This document shows, piece after piece, positions 24,510 to 34,089 of a DNA stretch of 64,000 nt. The stretch spans positions 15,613 to 79,612 of the forward strand of contig DATDQA010000062.1 in assembly GCA_035292505.1 (NCBI GenBank). The letters are read 5' to 3'. Origin of the DNA: DATDQA01 sp035292505. GTDB lineage: Bacteria > Bacteroidota > Bacteroidia > Chitinophagales > Saprospiraceae. Both the position numbers and the translations under genes were made by a program. Numbering within the stretch: the stretch's first letter is position 1; each line of letters opens with the position of its first letter. Below the pieces are notes generated by a model. That model ran no database searches, was not told the DNA's origin, and worked only from the letters and a program-made list of their open reading frames with translations.

Positions 24510-25091
24510 ATGTCAATAACAAAACAAGACATCAACACCCTTATCCGCTCGCGCCGCGCAGTCTTTCCTCAGATGTACAATCAGGAGATGATCACAGAAA
24601 CAGAAATCCGGGATATCCTGGAAAATGCAAACTGGGCTCCTACACATAAGAAAACAGAGCCATGGAGATTTATTGTCTTTCGCGAAGAAGGTCTTGCATC
24701 ACTTGGTGACTGGCTTGCCGGGAAGTATCGTGAGCAAGCAATGAAAGATGGTGACTTTACTGAAGCAAAGCAGGAGAAGTTCCGCATGCGTCCCCGGCAA
24801 TCCGGCTGTGTCCTCGGTATCTGCATGCAGCGTGATCCCGCAAAACGACTCCCGAAATGGGAAGAGCTTGCAGCAATGGCTTGTTCGGTACAGAATATGT
24901 GGCTCACATGTACAGCCTATGGCATTGGTGCGTATTGGAGCACACCGGGTTTTGTCGTGGATGCAAAGGACTTCCCGTATCTGAAGGAAGGATGGAAATG
25001 CAAAGGCTTGTTTTATATGGGAAGGTGGAATCAGGAGACTCTGCCCTCAACACGCACACCGATCGATGAAAAAGTGATCTGGGCGAGATGA
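24510..25091 (+). CDS. Nitroreductase family protein
   Basis: An FMN-dependent oxidoreductase of 193 residues, the YdjA/short nitroreductase type. FMN-contact segments are LIRSRRAVFPQMY near residues 11-23, NWAPTHKKTEPWRFIVF near residues 41-57 and AYGIGAYWSTPGF near residues 133-145. It would use NAD(P)H to reduce quinones, nitro compounds or enones in the cytoplasm as a homodimer. The start codon directly follows a heptameric array, so the 5' untranslated region consists wholly of repeat DNA. No operon partner is obvious; the next gene lies 280 bases downstream. Confidence 0.88.
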   Translation: MSITKQDINTLIRSRRAVFPQMYNQEMITETEIRDILENANWAPTHKKTEPWRFIVFREEGLASLGDWLAGKYREQAMKDGDFTEAKQEKFRMRPRQSGCVLGICMQRDPAKRLPKWEELAAMACSVQNMWLTCTAYGIGAYWSTPGFVVDAKDFPYLKEGWKCKGLFYMGRWNQETLPSTRTPIDEKVIWAR

Positions 25092-25371
25092 AGTACTGGA
25101 CATGCAAAGACGAGAAGGTAGATTTACACGGCATATAGCGGATAGTCGCAATACTCATTGAAAGAAATCGGCGATAATTCTTCTCATTCACGCCACTCCG
25201 AGTTCAATTGCTGGTAACTCGATACGCCTCACTCCTTCTTAACACTTATAGCGTCTTTACGTGAAACAATTTTGCGCGACTACTTCTTGTTCATCCATTT
25301 CTGCGTCTCATTTGACCGTGGCAATAAGAGGTTCTAACAGGTCATGAATTTACCTAATTTCACCCCGTCAA

Positions 25372-27087
25372 ATGAGCCCAATACAACGCCTCAAACGAAT
25401 CCGCAAGAAAATGCATCGCCTCCGATATAGCGGAGCCTGGAAATTCTATCTCAGGTATTTCCAGGACAGGTCTTATATGCTTGTGATTTCGTTCTTCCTG
25501 ACGATCGCACAAGCAGCGGTATTCCTGCCAGTAGCGCTGATCCTTCGGAAAATTCTGAATACCCATATCCGCGATGGCAATGTGCGGGAGATTTATCTCG
25601 CAGGGCTTGCTGTCGCAGGGCTGATTTTTGTGCATATGGGCATCCGCCTGGTAAACAAACGCCTGGTGCTCCTCCACAATAAGCGTATCCATAATCGCAT
25701 CCGTGATGATTTGTTTGCCAGGATCTACGATGTCCCCAAGATGTTTTATAACAAACTTGAAGGGATACGCTGGCATACAATTTTCATGCACGATATGTTG
25801 CATCTGGATACCATGAGTGCAGCGTTGTTCACTGCATTTATTCCGGCTATCGTGATTTGCCTTGCGCTGGCTGCGGTGATGATTTACATCAATTGGGTTC
25901 TTTTCGTGATCATGATCAGTGTAGCACCCCTGATGTTTATCACCATGTTGCTTACATCAGGAAGAATGCGGCGATTTGCCTACACACGGAGAATGGCGGT
26001 CCAGAAATACAGCAAACGAGTCTCTTTCGCGATCTCCATGCTTGATCTCACACGCATCCAGGTTGCAGAAGATGAGGAGATCGCGAAGCAGGAAGAGCAC
26101 AATGCATACATGCGCTCACTGGATATCCGCGCATCATGGCTACATGAAATCTATCTTAGCATCCAGGAGACATTTATCATGATGATGTCCGTTGTCCTCG
26201 TAGTCGGTGGCGGACTTGCGACGATCGGTAATGCCTTATCTATCGGAGACCTGTTTACATTTTACATGGTATTCATGTTTGCGCGTCGCTACATGTTTCA
26301 ACTCATTGGATTTACTCCGACTGTGATCCATGGTAATGAAGCCCTGGAACGTGTCTATGAAATTGTCTCCGTCGATGAAAAAAATCCATATAGCGGTACC
26401 CGATTACCCGGGCCTGGAAGCAAGATCGGATTGGACAACGTATCGTTTTCTTATACGGATGAGCCTTTGCTTGAAGAATTAAATTTCACGATTGAAGAGG
26501 GAGAATTTGTAGCACTCCAGGGAGATAATGGTTCTGGCAAGACCACCTTGCTGCACCTGATCCTCGGCTTTTATCGTCCTGATGAAGGACAAATGTCATT
26601 CGGTGGAATACCATACGAAGAGTTGAACATCCAGGACCTCCGAAGACAGTTCGGCGTAGTTCTCCAGGAAAGTCCAGTCTTCCGTGGTTCGATCAGAGAA
26701 AATATTCTCTATGGGAGAAAACAAGTCGATCCTGCCGCCTTAGAGGAAGCATTATGGTTATCCGGAATGATGGACTTCGTCAATGAATTGCCAAAAGGAA
26801 TGAAGACCGAGGTCGGGGACCGCGGCCTCTTACTATCCGGTGGTCAGCGGCAAAGGATAGCGATTGCCCGTGCACTTGTGACCCGGCCGAAAGTGTTGAT
26901 CCTCGACGAACCGACCAATCATCTTGATAAAACTACGGTAAGCTCACTTCTTGACAATCTTCGGAGTCTGTCTTATAAGCCGACGGTTATTGTGATCAGT
27001 CACCTTGACCAGTTTGCAGTGAAGGCAGATCGTGTCCTGCGGATAGAAGATGGGCGTGTCCTGGAAGTGGAGCATGTGAGGGCGTGA
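25372..27087 (+). CDS. ABC transporter, fused permease and ATPase (exporter type)
   Basis: A 571-residue half-transporter. An ABC membrane domain with six helices spans about residues 30-330, and the nucleotide-binding domain about 345-571. Walker A is GDNGSGKTT near residue 385, the signature LSGGQRQRIAIARAL near 482, Walker B VLILDEPTNHLD near 506 and the H-loop ISHLDQF near 541. It should act as a homodimer exporting lipids, peptides or drugs, as in the MsbA/LmrA class. An unusual basic N-terminus (IQRLKRIRKKMHRLR) precedes the first helix. The ATG at 25372 overlaps no other gene and no partner half-transporter is adjacent. Substrate is unknown. Confidence 0.93.
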   Translation: MSPIQRLKRIRKKMHRLRYSGAWKFYLRYFQDRSYMLVISFFLTIAQAAVFLPVALILRKILNTHIRDGNVREIYLAGLAVAGLIFVHMGIRLVNKRLVLLHNKRIHNRIRDDLFARIYDVPKMFYNKLEGIRWHTIFMHDMLHLDTMSAALFTAFIPAIVICLALAAVMIYINWVLFVIMISVAPLMFITMLLTSGRMRRFAYTRRMAVQKYSKRVSFAISMLDLTRIQVAEDEEIAKQEEHNAYMRSLDIRASWLHEIYLSIQETFIMMMSVVLVVGGGLATIGNALSIGDLFTFYMVFMFARRYMFQLIGFTPTVIHGNEALERVYEIVSVDEKNPYSGTRLPGPGSKIGLDNVSFSYTDEPLLEELNFTIEEGEFVALQGDNGSGKTTLLHLILGFYRPDEGQMSFGGIPYEELNIQDLRRQFGVVLQESPVFRGSIRENILYGRKQVDPAALEEALWLSGMMDFVNELPKGMKTEVGDRGLLLSGGQRQRIAIARALVTRPKVLILDEPTNHLDKTTVSSLLDNLRSLSYKPTVIVISHLDQFAVKADRVLRIEDGRVLEVEHVRA

Positions 27088-27101
27088 AGAATGTCTAATG
27101 T

Positions 27102-27355
27102 TTAGTCTACTCGGAAAGTTGCAAACTCAACCTTGCCGCATGCTTGCACCGGCGAGCGTTGACTTGGCGTGTAACCCTCGCTCCAAAGGAGTCCCTTTGG
27201 GGCGGGTTCTGTGAACGCCTTGCTTCGCGCGTCGTCGCTGACGCCGTCGGCCAGAGCCTTTGGCGTCGGCTCGAAGTTTTGGCGCAAGCGACGGAGCGCG
27301 GTGGCGCAAGGCAATGCCGCAAGATCAACAGCCACTTTTCGGAGTGGCTTCATTT
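27102..27355. other. GC-rich block without a supported gene
   Basis: Base composition rises sharply here compared with the flanking genes and GGCGCAAG-type words recur. Three overlapping minus-strand frames are open, a sign of composition rather than coding. A hairpin AGCCACT-TTTCGG-AGTGGCT (27330-27349) closes the block next to the pirin stop codon. Confidence 0.5.
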
Positions 27356-28105
27356 TCATGACCTCAACCGCTCCGCATACGTCGGATATCCCGGATCACG
27401 CGGCGTATCAATCCTGAAAATATCCACAAGACCATCTCCTTCCAGCACACCTTCATCTTCTCCGTCGATGATGATAAAATCATCTTTGCCAAAACTCTGT
27501 CCGTCTATCGTGCCTGCGCCTTCCAGTATGTATAAGCTGGTGATAGTGTCTTCGCCAGGTATGATTCCCCATTTGCCATCTATATGTTCGCGCGTGATTC
27601 TCAGGGGATGGGTGTCCAACGTCAGGGGGGAACCTTCACCAATGAGGATCGTGTGCTCGTGACCATTTTCTTTGACGACAGGAAAGGATGATGCCGGATA
27701 ATCGTCGTAGCTGGCCGGCTTGCTCAAGGTCTTTTTTAAATCGGGATCTACCCAGATCTGGAAGATGACTCCGCCTTTTTCCAGGTGCTCGGCATGTTGA
27801 ATACCGTTCCCTGCACGGATGATCTGCACATCACCTTTACTGAGCGGCTTCCAGGCATTATTCTTTGTGTCAAAATGCCTGACATTACCTTCAAGGACAA
27901 ACGACATGATTTCAAATCCCTGATGCGGATGTAATCCAATCGTGCTGTCTACAAGCCCTTCTGCCCGCGCCCAATAGAAGAGATTACCAAATGGCCGGAC
28001 ATGACCGCCATCCTGGGGAAAACCGATCGGTTTGTTTTCAATGATCTGGCCGTTATTGAAAGCACCTTGTGCCTGTAGGTGCTTCGGAATGATGCGCAAA
28101 GACAT
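27356..28105 (-). CDS. Pirin family protein
   Basis: A 249-residue double-cupin protein. The N-terminal pirin domain holds the metal ligands in GLHPHQGFEIMSFVLEG (two His and the Glu) and GIQHAEHL near residues 57-110. The C-terminal cupin includes LYILEGAGTIDG and ends FRIDTPRDPGYPTYAERL. Members such as YhhW have quercetin 2,3-dioxygenase activity, but most are of unknown physiological role. It is transcribed leftward, isolated from the M36 protease gene upstream by a terminator at 28190-28230. The ATG at 28105 gives a normal N-terminus. Confidence 0.9.
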   Translation of the reverse strand: MSLRIIPKHLQAQGAFNNGQIIENKPIGFPQDGGHVRPFGNLFYWARAEGLVDSTIGLHPHQGFEIMSFVLEGNVRHFDTKNNAWKPLSKGDVQIIRAGNGIQHAEHLEKGGVIFQIWVDPDLKKTLSKPASYDDYPASSFPVVKENGHEHTILIGEGSPLTLDTHPLRITREHIDGKWGIIPGEDTITSLYILEGAGTIDGQSFGKDDFIIIDGEDEGVLEGDGLVDIFRIDTPRDPGYPTYAERLRS

Positions 28106-28427
28106 AAGAAGAATGATGAATAATGAATAATGAATAGTGAAAATCGGCAGTAGAACAGTGGATAAAAAGAATTGTTTTCAGCAATAAGAATAAAAAAGCC
28201 GTTTTCACATCTTCAGTAAAAACGGCTCTTTGCTATAGAAGCCTACCAAGGCTATTCATTCTCTTTCGCTCCTTCAGAGCTCATGATTGTATTTGCATTT
28301 TGCATTGGGCGATGCCCAATGCAAAAATATTTCAGCCCTTCAGGCCGCAAGCGTTTCTACTCAATCCGTTCTCTTACCCTACTCTATACTCTTTGCCCTT
28401 TGCTCTCTGCCCTATGCCCTCTGCTCC
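28106..28427. other. 322-base gap with terminator and repeats
   Basis: Contains the terminator at 28190-28230, an inverted copy of the two-hairpin repeat at about 28262-28355 and a heptameric array at 28381-28429. No gene is supported. Confidence 0.7.
28190..28230 (-). terminator. Intrinsic terminator downstream of the M36 protease gene
   Basis: On the minus strand AGCCGTTTT and AAAACGGCT pair (28197-28227) and are followed by TTTTTTATTC. Confidence 0.75.
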
Positions 28428-28429
28428 TT
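28381..28429. repeat. Heptameric array GCCCTTT/GCTCTCT
   Basis: Seven units in 7-bp register on the plus strand: ACTCTAT, ACTCTTT, GCCCTTT, GCTCTCT, GCCCTAT, GCCCTCT, GCTCCTT. It starts at the stop codon (28430-28428) of the leftward M36 gene. The same unit family is at 37666-37700. Confidence 0.85.
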
Positions 28430-31400
28430 ATTGAACAACAATCTTCTTAATCGCCTGATCTCTTTCTCCCTGTACACGAATAAAATAGAATCCTTTCGGC
28501 AGGCTCCGCGTATCTACAGAATGGCTGTATGCCCCAACCGGTAATTCTGTTTTTTCACTCCATACGCGCTGCCCTGCATTATTTACCAGGATTATCTCCG
28601 CATGCTGCCTAGATTCTGACGTGATATCTACTGTGACGAAATTGCGTGAAGGGTTCGGAAAGACATTGAGCTCAAAGGAAATGTCCTGAGTATCATCTGT
28701 CCCAACCGAAATATCCGACGCTACAAGTGTTCCCCTGCGTGTTGCTTCTGCACAAGCTTCATCTCCTTCTGCACTGTTGATACATGCTTCGGAATTGTAA
28801 TTGAAGAGGTCGATTAATTCGATATCATCGATAAACCAACCCACACCAGAAGTATTGCCATCGGATGCAAAGCGGAAACGGATAAGAATGTCCTTACCGG
28901 CATAGTCACTTAGATCAACGACTGTCTGTACCCAGCCATCACTTTGTCCTGTCCAGGCCTTGAGACGTGGAATGGCAAAGAGGCTGAAAGCCACTTTTGT
29001 ACTATAATCGCCCCGGATAATTTTACTTTCACCCGGTGTATCCCATGAAAGACCTCCATCGTCAGAGATCTGTACAATACCTGCGTCAAAGAAACGCTCT
29101 GTATCATAGTTCTGATAAAACATCAATGCAGGCTGATTCGCAGGCATTGTGACCGGTTCCAGCAGAACAATACTTTGATCGACTGTGGTATCAATATTTT
29201 CCATTCCCCAGGCATATGTTCCTCTATTCACAACAAAGGTCTGAGGTTGCCACAATAAGATAGGCCAGTCCTCTATTAATTCCTGCCAGAAGAAGTCACC
29301 TTCCACATCATCCTTGAAGTATCTCTCCGAGAATAAATTTGCATCTGAAGAAATGCGATACGTGATCTTCGTTGTGTCGCCACTTGCAATGCTGTCAATA
29401 TCAAACATCATGACGTCACCTTGCAGATCAAAAGCATGACTTGAGGAGCCTCCAACAAACGTCGCGCCGGCCGGAATCATATCCGTGACAACAACATCTG
29501 TGGCGATACTTGCTTTATGATTTACTGCCCACAACTCAATATCAATAGTTTCACCGCGCTCTATAAATGGCGTCATATGCTTGACCACCTTAAGTTCTTT
29601 GACAACAAATGGATTGATGTCAAAGGCCTCTGTATTATCATGCCGAAAACGCTCTTCGCCCTGATCGGCAGAGAACCCAAGACCTCTGCGTGCGAAGACT
29701 TGCCAGAGAAGTAATTGATTTTCACCGCCTGTCAGTGCAAGCTCAGCAGCAAGGATTGCATCGCGTCCGTCGATGAGTCCGGGATTGCAGACCTGGAGTT
29801 TCATACCATCCATCACAAGTTGTATCGCGAGATTGTTTCCTCCGGTACCGCGATAAAGATCAGGATCGTACCCATATTTATCCACTAATGCCCAATACAT
29901 ATCCCACAACACAGTACACCAGACAGTGCCAATACCATGAGGTACAGATTGGAATGCGATGTCATCGTATGTCAAAGGATTGATGATCATATTGGGGGAA
30001 TAGGCATATGATCTCAGGCCAACGCCGTTCGTATCCTGTCCGGTAGCATAGGTTGCAATACCGCGTGGCACATCTTTCGTATCACCCGGACGCACAGTGG
30101 TGACCAATGCAAAATAGTCGCTCCACCCTTCTCCCATCTGTTCCCCATCTTCCGGAGTACCATTATTATCATGGTCATAATTAAAGAGGCAGCCTGCATT
30201 TGCAGGTCCCCCCGTCAATCTATTTGAGATCCCATGACCATACTCGTGTGAGATGACACTATTATCAAGCGATCCATCGCGTTGTGCAGGTCCAGTACCT
30301 GCTTCTTCGTTCACAAACGATACAATCAGACCACTTCCTGCGAAAACGCGAAGTTTCTGACAGTCGCTGTTTGAAATAAAAATACCAGGGATTGTGACCT
30401 GGGACCCATCGGCACCGGCAGCCATGTTTACATAGCCTTCTTCGAAATTGCAAATGATAAAACCGATGGCCCCTGCAGTCTGTGCCCTCAAAGCTTTACG
30501 TCCAAATTCACAACTGCCGCGATCAATCAATGCAATTTTACCGGCAACTTCGGAAGCATTCACGAGATCGTTGCAACCCTGCGTGGGATTACCTGAACCA
30601 TCATTGACGATGATGACTTCTCCAGTGAGGGGTTCGGCTGTGATCGCAGCGCCCCAGTCCGTCGTCGTGGTGCTGGTTTGATAAGTACCTAAGACATCTG
30701 ATGGACTTTCTACACGCAAATACCGGTTGCCACTGGCCTGAGACCAGAGATACATCCTCATCCTTCCGCTACCTCCGTCACCAGGTGTACCGAACGTGGC
30801 GTTGTTCAGCGGTGGATCTGCGAGATCAGCACCGTATTGTGCATGTGCCAATACGTAGTCACCTCCAATACCTAATCCGGAAAAATTGGTCTCCTGAAAA
30901 TTCCCGGAGAACTCATCGAAACCGTAGTGCCAGGCGAAGTCGTGCATGATATTGTTCATGTAGAACAGGTTCGTGGCAGCAGCGTCCATATAAGCATCCG
31001 GCTCAAGGCTATTGTCGTAGTTGAAATCAAAGATCAAATCAGCTCCCCCATCGGTCGCAACATCAGGCGTATTGTCACCATTCCGATCCAGAAATGCATG
31101 TGCATTATTTCCACGGGTAATGGTGAACTCTGCACCTGGGATACCATCCGTATCATGCCATCCTTGCGGCGACGCATCTACATCTGAAGGATCTACAAGA
31201 ATCGCGCGCGGTCCGTGATTAGGACTTTCATTTGGTATTGGAACGACATTGTATTGGGCTCCATCAAAGAGCATCCCCGCCGTATTCGTCGTGAAGACTT
31301 CATGTGTCATTTCATGTTCTGTACAGTGATGTGGGTTCGCGAGATAATGGTCAGGGAATGTGCAATGGATTGTCAGTCGTTGCTTTGCCAGAATATCTCC

Positions 31401-31988
31401 GGTAGTTGCATCGACCTTCATGCTCCAAAGATCTCCTGATGGCGCAGGTTCGAGAGTCACTTCCCAGGCCAGTACGAGCTGATCATTGGATTGTACATAT
31501 ACAAGCCTTACGGGAAAATCCTCTAATGCATGTACACCGCGGTTAAAAATAAACTGTTGTGCATTTACGCGCTCTTTAAGAGTAAGGGGTCCGCGTATCA
31601 TACTTCCCAGGTTATCAAGCGCCTTGCTTACCGCTTGCTCGGGAGACAATGCCGGTTTTTGGTTTGTGATCCTTGATGCAATATTTTTCATCAATCGATC
31701 GCCGGCAAAGATCACTTTGCCGTTTTGGATATGTGCACTATAGGTACCCTGTGCAATGTCTACACCATTGTACTGTTGCACATAATAGACATGCGTCACA
31801 CCATTATGCGCGGAAGTATACATGTCAGTGACGCGAAGAGAACTGAGGTCGGAGGATTCCAGTCCCCAGGACACGCGTTGATTGCGCAAGTGATCCAGCG
31901 CAATGGCAGCAGGATCATCATTCGGAATCTGCGCGAAAAGCATGCATGTCATGTGCACGCATGCGAAAAACAGGAGAAGTTTTTTCAT
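28428..31988 (-). CDS. M36 (fungalysin-type) metalloprotease with PA insert and T9SS sorting domain
   Basis: Secreted zinc protease of 1186 residues from the ATG at 31988, giving signal MKKLLLFFACVHMTCMLFAQ. A propeptide (FTP/PepSY-like, about residues 20-200) precedes the M36 catalytic domain. The zinc motif HEYGHGISNRLTGGP, with the downstream Glu in EGWSDYFAL, lies near residues 610-660. A protease-associated domain (GCNDLVNASEVAGKIALIDR region) is inserted before the zinc motif. A DUF11-like repeat (MIPAGATFVGGS) and a MAM/jelly-roll-like region follow. The end is a T9SS type A domain (VFPNPSRNFVTVDI to the KKIVVQ end). It is probably anchored on the cell surface or released. A heptameric array begins at its stop codon. 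Confidence 0.93.
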   Translation of the reverse strand: MKKLLLFFACVHMTCMLFAQIPNDDPAAIALDHLRNQRVSWGLESSDLSSLRVTDMYTSAHNGVTHVYYVQQYNGVDIAQGTYSAHIQNGKVIFAGDRLMKNIASRITNQKPALSPEQAVSKALDNLGSMIRGPLTLKERVNAQQFIFNRGVHALEDFPVRLVYVQSNDQLVLAWEVTLEPAPSGDLWSMKVDATTGDILAKQRLTIHCTFPDHYLANPHHCTEHEMTHEVFTTNTAGMLFDGAQYNVVPIPNESPNHGPRAILVDPSDVDASPQGWHDTDGIPGAEFTITRGNNAHAFLDRNGDNTPDVATDGGADLIFDFNYDNSLEPDAYMDAAATNLFYMNNIMHDFAWHYGFDEFSGNFQETNFSGLGIGGDYVLAHAQYGADLADPPLNNATFGTPGDGGSGRMRMYLWSQASGNRYLRVESPSDVLGTYQTSTTTTDWGAAITAEPLTGEVIIVNDGSGNPTQGCNDLVNASEVAGKIALIDRGSCEFGRKALRAQTAGAIGFIICNFEEGYVNMAAGADGSQVTIPGIFISNSDCQKLRVFAGSGLIVSFVNEEAGTGPAQRDGSLDNSVISHEYGHGISNRLTGGPANAGCLFNYDHDNNGTPEDGEQMGEGWSDYFALVTTVRPGDTKDVPRGIATYATGQDTNGVGLRSYAYSPNMIINPLTYDDIAFQSVPHGIGTVWCTVLWDMYWALVDKYGYDPDLYRGTGGNNLAIQLVMDGMKLQVCNPGLIDGRDAILAAELALTGGENQLLLWQVFARRGLGFSADQGEERFRHDNTEAFDINPFVVKELKVVKHMTPFIERGETIDIELWAVNHKASIATDVVVTDMIPAGATFVGGSSSHAFDLQGDVMMFDIDSIASGDTTKITYRISSDANLFSERYFKDDVEGDFFWQELIEDWPILLWQPQTFVVNRGTYAWGMENIDTTVDQSIVLLEPVTMPANQPALMFYQNYDTERFFDAGIVQISDDGGLSWDTPGESKIIRGDYSTKVAFSLFAIPRLKAWTGQSDGWVQTVVDLSDYAGKDILIRFRFASDGNTSGVGWFIDDIELIDLFNYNSEACINSAEGDEACAEATRRGTLVASDISVGTDDTQDISFELNVFPNPSRNFVTVDITSESRQHAEIILVNNAGQRVWSEKTELPVGAYSHSVDTRSLPKGFYFIRVQGERDQAIKKIVVQ

Positions 31989-32089
31989 CAGTAGGTAGAG
32001 TTTTTGAATAGAGAGCGTCAAAATTACGGATAAATAGGCATGTCCCGACGTGCCGTAAGTGAATTATTAGTGACACTTTTATACAAAAT

Positions 32090-32830
32090 ATGACGAGAGA
32101 CGACATCATTTTCGGGCGCAGGCCGGTTGTGGAAATACTGGAGAAAGGCATCAAACCTGATAAAATCCTGCTCCAGAACGGTGTCGATGCAGAATTCAGC
32201 TCACGCATCCGCACACTGGCTAAAGCGTTGGAGGTACAGGTACAGGTAGTACCAGTGCAGAAACTTAATTCGCTCACGAAAGCTGCACACCAAGGTATTA
32301 TCTGCTTCAAGGCATTTGTAGAATACCAGAGAGTCCAGCATGTGGTACAGCGTATTTATGAAGACGGCCACGACCCATTGCTCCTGCTGCTCGATAGAGT
32401 GACCGATGTGCGGAATCTCGGTGCAATCGCCCGGAGCGCGGAAGTCTTTGGTGCGCAAGGCCTCATCCTTCCTACTGCTGACAGTGCTCCTGTGAATGGT
32501 GAAGCTGTCAAAGCCAGCGCAGGCGCCCTCCTGAACATCGCGGTATGCCGTGAGAAGTCATTGCTCAAAACCCTGGACGAACTGCATGATCTCGGAATCA
32601 CATCTTACGCAGCAGAACTCAACGCAGATAAAAATCTCTCTGACATCCCCATGAAAGGTCCGGCGGTGATCGTGCTTGGATCGGAGGATAGGGGTATCAG
32701 CAACCAACTCCTGGCAAAAGTCCATCACTGGTTTCGCATTCCACAGGTTGGGCAAACTCAATCTCTGAATGTGTCGGTGGCAGCAGGGATAGTGTTGTAT
32801 CACGCTCTGATGCAGAGGACCAGAGAGTGA
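32090..32830 (+). CDS. rlmB: 23S rRNA (guanosine-2'-O-)-methyltransferase RlmB-type
   Basis: SPOUT-class RNA ribose methyltransferase of 246 residues. The N-terminal substrate-binding domain starts DDIIFGRRPVVEIL. The SPOUT motifs are VRNLGAIARSAEVFGAQGLI (motif 1) near residues 103-122, VIVLGSEDRGISNQLL (motif 2) near 191-206 and the knot IPQVGQTQSLNVSVAAGIVLY (motif 3, quoted here in part) near 217-236. RlmB modifies G2251 in the P-loop of 23S rRNA; other TrmH paralogues share the fold. The stop codon TGA (32828-32830) begins a short GTGAGAAA/GCGAGAGC octameric tract. Confidence 0.9.
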   Translation: MTRDDIIFGRRPVVEILEKGIKPDKILLQNGVDAEFSSRIRTLAKALEVQVQVVPVQKLNSLTKAAHQGIICFKAFVEYQRVQHVVQRIYEDGHDPLLLLLDRVTDVRNLGAIARSAEVFGAQGLILPTADSAPVNGEAVKASAGALLNIAVCREKSLLKTLDELHDLGITSYAAELNADKNLSDIPMKGPAVIVLGSEDRGISNQLLAKVHHWFRIPQVGQTQSLNVSVAAGIVLYHALMQRTRE

Positions 32831-32972
32831 GAAAGCGAGAGCGTATCCAAAGGACTCCCTGGGAGAGAAAGCGAGAGGGTCCGCCTTCGCGAAAGCTATG
32901 GCGGATACAATGAGAGCGACAGAGCCTGTTTTTCTGTTTTCACCTGCTTTACCGGTTTTACCTGTTTTAGCA
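32827..32972. repeat. Octameric and nonameric tracts between rlmB and the next gene
   Basis: GTGAGAAA and GCGAGAGC (32827-32842) recur as GAGAGAAA and GCGAGAGG near 32864-32879. From about 32943 a 9-bp register follows: CTGCTTTAC, CGGTTTTAC, CTGTTTTAG. No gene is supported. Confidence 0.6.
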
Positions 32973-33015
32973 ATCATTTGCATGATCTGGATAACTTTGG
33001 CCGGGCATACTATAT

Positions 33016-34035
33016 ATGGTGATCCGTTATATACTTCTGATTTCTGCCACCCTTCTTCATCTGACGGTTGTTGCGCAAACGATGGTCAGACCGGTATTGG
33101 GAGCCGGGGATACCGTATACCTTTCGCGTGATTTGCTCCCTCATCCAATTGATCTTTCAGATTCAGGAGAGGATCTATATTGGGATATGAGCCGCCTTTT
33201 GGCTCCGTTCGTGCATCAGTCTTTAGTACGTCCCGATGGAGAAGGTGGACTTATTCTGACCGGTGCAGATGATGTTGAGCGTTACCTGTCTGAGAAAGCG
33301 GATGGATTGTATATCTCCCGACTCGGACTTCCGGAGGCATCCGGCAACCGTATCATGGTGCACATCGATCCTCCAGTACCTCTCGTAAAGAATGCGCAAT
33401 TGGATGACACCTGGCAGTATAACGGCACAATATCTATGACTTCTCCACAAAGCAGTCGCGAGGTGCGACTCACTCTGGCCATCCATGCCGAGGCAGATGC
33501 AACAGGTGAATTATACAGTCCGACGCTGAAATATGATGTCCTCCGTGAGCGGCGTGATATTGAGGTCACACTTGCGCCCGGTGGTGCAGCAGTGAATCCT
33601 GCAGACCTCGGTTTACCACCGGGATTTACTTCCGGCCGTGTGTATGTATTTCAAAGTGCAACGAGTGCTGTGCCTGTTGCGATGATACAAGCAGATGCGA
33701 TGGATCAGGTGAAGCAGGTAGAATACATTTCCCATCCCTGGGCAGGAACTGTAGTTCAGCACTTGCCACGTCGCCCGGATATCTTTATATATCCCAATCC
33801 TTCCTTTGGTAATGTGCGGTTCGATTTTCTCAATCTCCCCTCGGGATACTACGACCTTGAGATCTATAATATCCTCGGTACAAAAATCCGTACGGAACGT
33901 CTCTACATGAATGGCGGATTAAAGACAGTACCTATTGATTTATCGAGATTGAAGAAGGGTACCTATATCTACAGGCTTGTAGATAGTCAGAAGAATACGA
34001 TACGGAGTAAGCGGTTGGTGATTATAACGCCTTAA
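33016..34035 (+). CDS. Hypothetical secreted protein with T9SS type A sorting domain
   Basis: A 339-residue exported protein. The signal peptide is MVIRYILLISATLLHLTVVAQ. Residues 25-245 form a beta-rich region of no family I recognise. The last 80 residues are a T9SS type A sorting domain: FIYPNPSFGNVRFDF, then LEIYNILGTKIRT, then LSRLKKGTYIYRLVD and a basic end KRLVIIT. It would be carried across the outer membrane by the type IX system and attached to the surface. It lies between rlmB and the convergent ftsH gene, with a repeat-rich upstream region. No function can be given. Confidence 0.85.
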   Translation: MVIRYILLISATLLHLTVVAQTMVRPVLGAGDTVYLSRDLLPHPIDLSDSGEDLYWDMSRLLAPFVHQSLVRPDGEGGLILTGADDVERYLSEKADGLYISRLGLPEASGNRIMVHIDPPVPLVKNAQLDDTWQYNGTISMTSPQSSREVRLTLAIHAEADATGELYSPTLKYDVLRERRDIEVTLAPGGAAVNPADLGLPPGFTSGRVYVFQSATSAVPVAMIQADAMDQVKQVEYISHPWAGTVVQHLPRRPDIFIYPNPSFGNVRFDFLNLPSGYYDLEIYNILGTKIRTERLYMNGGLKTVPIDLSRLKKGTYIYRLVDSQKNTIRSKRLVIITP

Positions 34036-34089
34036 TGAATACAGATTTGAATGGAAACAGATTTGACACCTTTGGAAAGCTGTCAAATC

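Noticed and set aside
27102..27359. Overlapping minus-strand frames of 60-85 codons
   Set aside because: Open in several frames at once because of GC-rich repeat composition; Arg/Ala/Pro-rich translations without motifs.
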